From Xiphydria camelus (Eukaryota > Arthropoda > Insecta > Hymenoptera > Xiphydriidae), in NCBI GenBank assembly GCA_963678675.1, contig OY783192.1, positions 4,598,001-4,662,000 of the forward strand: a stretch of 64,000 nt of DNA. The letters are read 5' to 3'. This document shows, one piece after another, positions 62,564 through 64,000 of this stretch. The notes under the pieces were generated by a model that was not told where the DNA came from, did no database searches, and saw only the letters and a program-made list of their open reading frames with translations. Each line of letters starts with the position of its first letter. Position 1 is the stretch's first letter. The position numbers and the translations under genes were made by a program.

Positions 62564-62842
62564 TATTTTGAACCTATTTTTCTTCGTATAAATATTACAT
62601 CGAAATGCAATAAAAATAGAACAGGTACCCTAATGCATATGAAGACCACTCGAACTTGTAACTCCCAAGAGCTGCATTTGGAAAAAGCATTATAATTCAA
62701 ACTTGCGATGAGAAGAGTGACGGCTTACCGTGACTCTCTCACGCTCACTTTTCAAGATATCATATTCGCATACATGTAGACATATGTATATGCGAAATTA
62801 TATAAAACCTTAATAGAGCGTTCAGAAAAGCAAGATATTATA

Positions 62843-63415
62843 CAGGGTGCAGTAAAAGTAACTGGTGGATTTAAAACAATTCTAACTTGTTTATTTTTTT
62901 AATACTTTTTAAATATTATTGTTTTATTTTGTAGGTTAAACTTGGGAGATTTAAGCATAAAGAGGTACACAATTGCTGAACGAAACAAAATTATTACTTT
63001 TTGTTAATTGAAAATAATCGACCAATTATTCGAATACAACGATCTTTCAAAAGATTTTATGCCATAAGTAAAAATTGCTTCAACTACGAACACTTTTTAT
63101 TCCAGAGTAAATCATTTTTAACAGTTTGAATCTGTTAAAGATGCAAGACGTACTGGGAGACTTCGAATTGCCCGATTAATCGAAAATATTGAACGCGTGC
63201 GGGAAAGGGTTGCAGAAAGCCCTGAGACGTCGATTAGCTATTTTTAATGAAAAAAGTGACAATTTTGGTTCGTTCAGCAACTGTGTATATCTCCATGCTT
63301 AAATCGCCCAAGCTCTTAACCTAGAAAATAAAACAATAATATAATATTTAAAAAGTATTAAAAAATGAACAATTATAATTGTTTTAAATTCATTAGTTAC
63401 TTTTACTCCACCCTG
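62843..63415. mobile_element. 573-bp mariner-like MITE with remnant transposase
   Basis: Left cagggtgcagtaaaagtaac and right gttacttttactccaccctg with TA on both sides. Inverted arms run to about 150 bp (aatactttttaaatattatt, ggagatttaagcat, gctgaacgaa). The centre holds a fragment of transposase frame. Interpreted as an internally deleted copy of a Tc1/mariner-type element. Confidence 0.87.
63125..63247 (+). pseudogene. Transposase fragment (Tc1/mariner-type N-terminal DNA-binding part)
   Basis: An open stretch of 40 codons with SVKDARRTGRLRIARLIENI followed by ERVRERVAESPETSIS, then TAA. The pattern resembles the linker and second helix-turn-helix of mariner-like transposases (family knowledge). 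The catalytic DDE/D part is absent, so it cannot be functional. Confidence 0.7.
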
Positions 63416-64000
63416 TATAAAGACTGGATCAGGGCTCGCTTTTCACTTTCGGTCTCTCAAGAAGAATAAAAAATCTACTTTTATTGGATGCAAGCAAAGG
63501 AAAGCGTCAACTTTTTTTTTTCACGGAAAAGAAATGTTTTAAAAATCCAGGTATTCGACATTTTACACTTCCTCATTTCGGAAACTTATTTCAAATTTAT
63601 TCTTTATAATTCTATTCATTTAAACGTGACTACGAAAGCTGGTGTAGTGGTGGTGGTTTTGTCTCCTCTTCTCTATGTATTATAATATAATAATATAATT
63701 AGAAAATTGGATAATTTCGTATATGAATAAGCTGCAAGAAGATGTTTATCAAATCGTTGATACGATTGCTTGGTTTACATTCGTCTAACCCAGTAGGAGC
63801 AAAAATGCAATTAGCTCAGGAAAATACATCGCGTTTCGATAAAGCGGTAGAAAGCTCATTTTGTTCCCTTCTCCATTTACATACCAATGCAAATGGAGAA
63901 GGGAAGTAAGGTCGGGGAGTGCTTTGTTTCCTTGTGACGGAACAAACGTTGACAGCGAAATCTGCACAAAGTAGCTTTCTATGTCCGGCTTAACCCGACA

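Larger units (their letters stand above)
47613..64000 (-). other. Presumed rg intron upstream of exon w1, more than 16 kb
   Basis: The exon coding for the conserved string before AEIWSVF was not found on the minus strand here, so this stretch is taken as intron, open at the right edge. It contains several inverted-repeat elements, a duplicated AT-rich segment (48413-49530), a GC-rich patch at 52680-53090 and a (TG)n run. In 47717-48400, 49540-52700, 53840-56940, 57070-57830 and 59120-62390 I see no supportable gene or element. Confidence 0.6.

Overview
The window is animal nuclear DNA, very probably from an insect and most likely a hymenopteran such as an ant (an inference). A multi-exon gene with short to medium GT-AG introns sits in AT-rich sequence scattered with CpG-dense GC-rich islands, and miniature inverted-repeat transposable elements (MITEs) are abundant. 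There is no bacterial-style gene organisation, and I found no convincing rRNA, tRNA or CRISPR.

The only protein-coding gene I can support is the minus-strand insect neurobeachin / rugose (rg, AKAP550) orthologue. Reading exons by frame, splice sites and family similarity gives 33 constitutive coding exons between 47612 and 24479. They total 6819 bases, an unbroken frame of 2273 codons with every splice phase matching. Two further phase-compatible exons (32027-32398, His/Asn-rich; 28743-28853) look like optional cassettes. In transcription order the visible protein holds the end of an N-terminal armadillo-like part, a ConA/laminin-G-like domain (45368 to about 44028), a DUF4704/armadillo block (about 42920-38705), a long acidic disordered segment in one 1.7-kb exon (36633-38340), a conserved middle segment (36545-34606), a variable linker, the DUF1088 region (27275-25112) and the first part of the PH-BEACH domain (24705-24479). 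The gene is open at both ends. Its 5' exons lie beyond 64000. The rest of PH, BEACH and WD40 is absent from 1-24478, so this stretch is read as one intron of more than 24 kb.

The left (1-24478) and right (47613-64000) flanks are therefore interpreted as giant introns. They contain a (GA)n microsatellite, a (TG)n tract, CpG-rich islands without recognisable genes, and many nested MITEs. Families are named here by their termini. Family A begins tacactgaga, family B tacacggagaaaaagga, family C is a poorly supported tacacgga-type element, and family D begins tatgaggctaaacttact. Family F carries an agtggtgtta motif, and there is a TA-flanked GGGTAAAG/AGGTAA group. Family E begins CAGGGTATTCCAGG, and a 573-bp mariner-like MITE at the right end still carries a piece of transposase reading frame. 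Several elements sit inside others, so the order of insertion can be read from the sequence.

Points of most interest are the two cassette exons (one with a NAGNAG tandem acceptor), an 87-bp stop-free intron divisible by three that could be retained, a second donor that would add 17 codons next to the laminin-G domain, the layered transposon nest at 15838-17310, a long palindrome at 12459-12819, and several long hairpins in rg introns. No complete new gene system could be supported.
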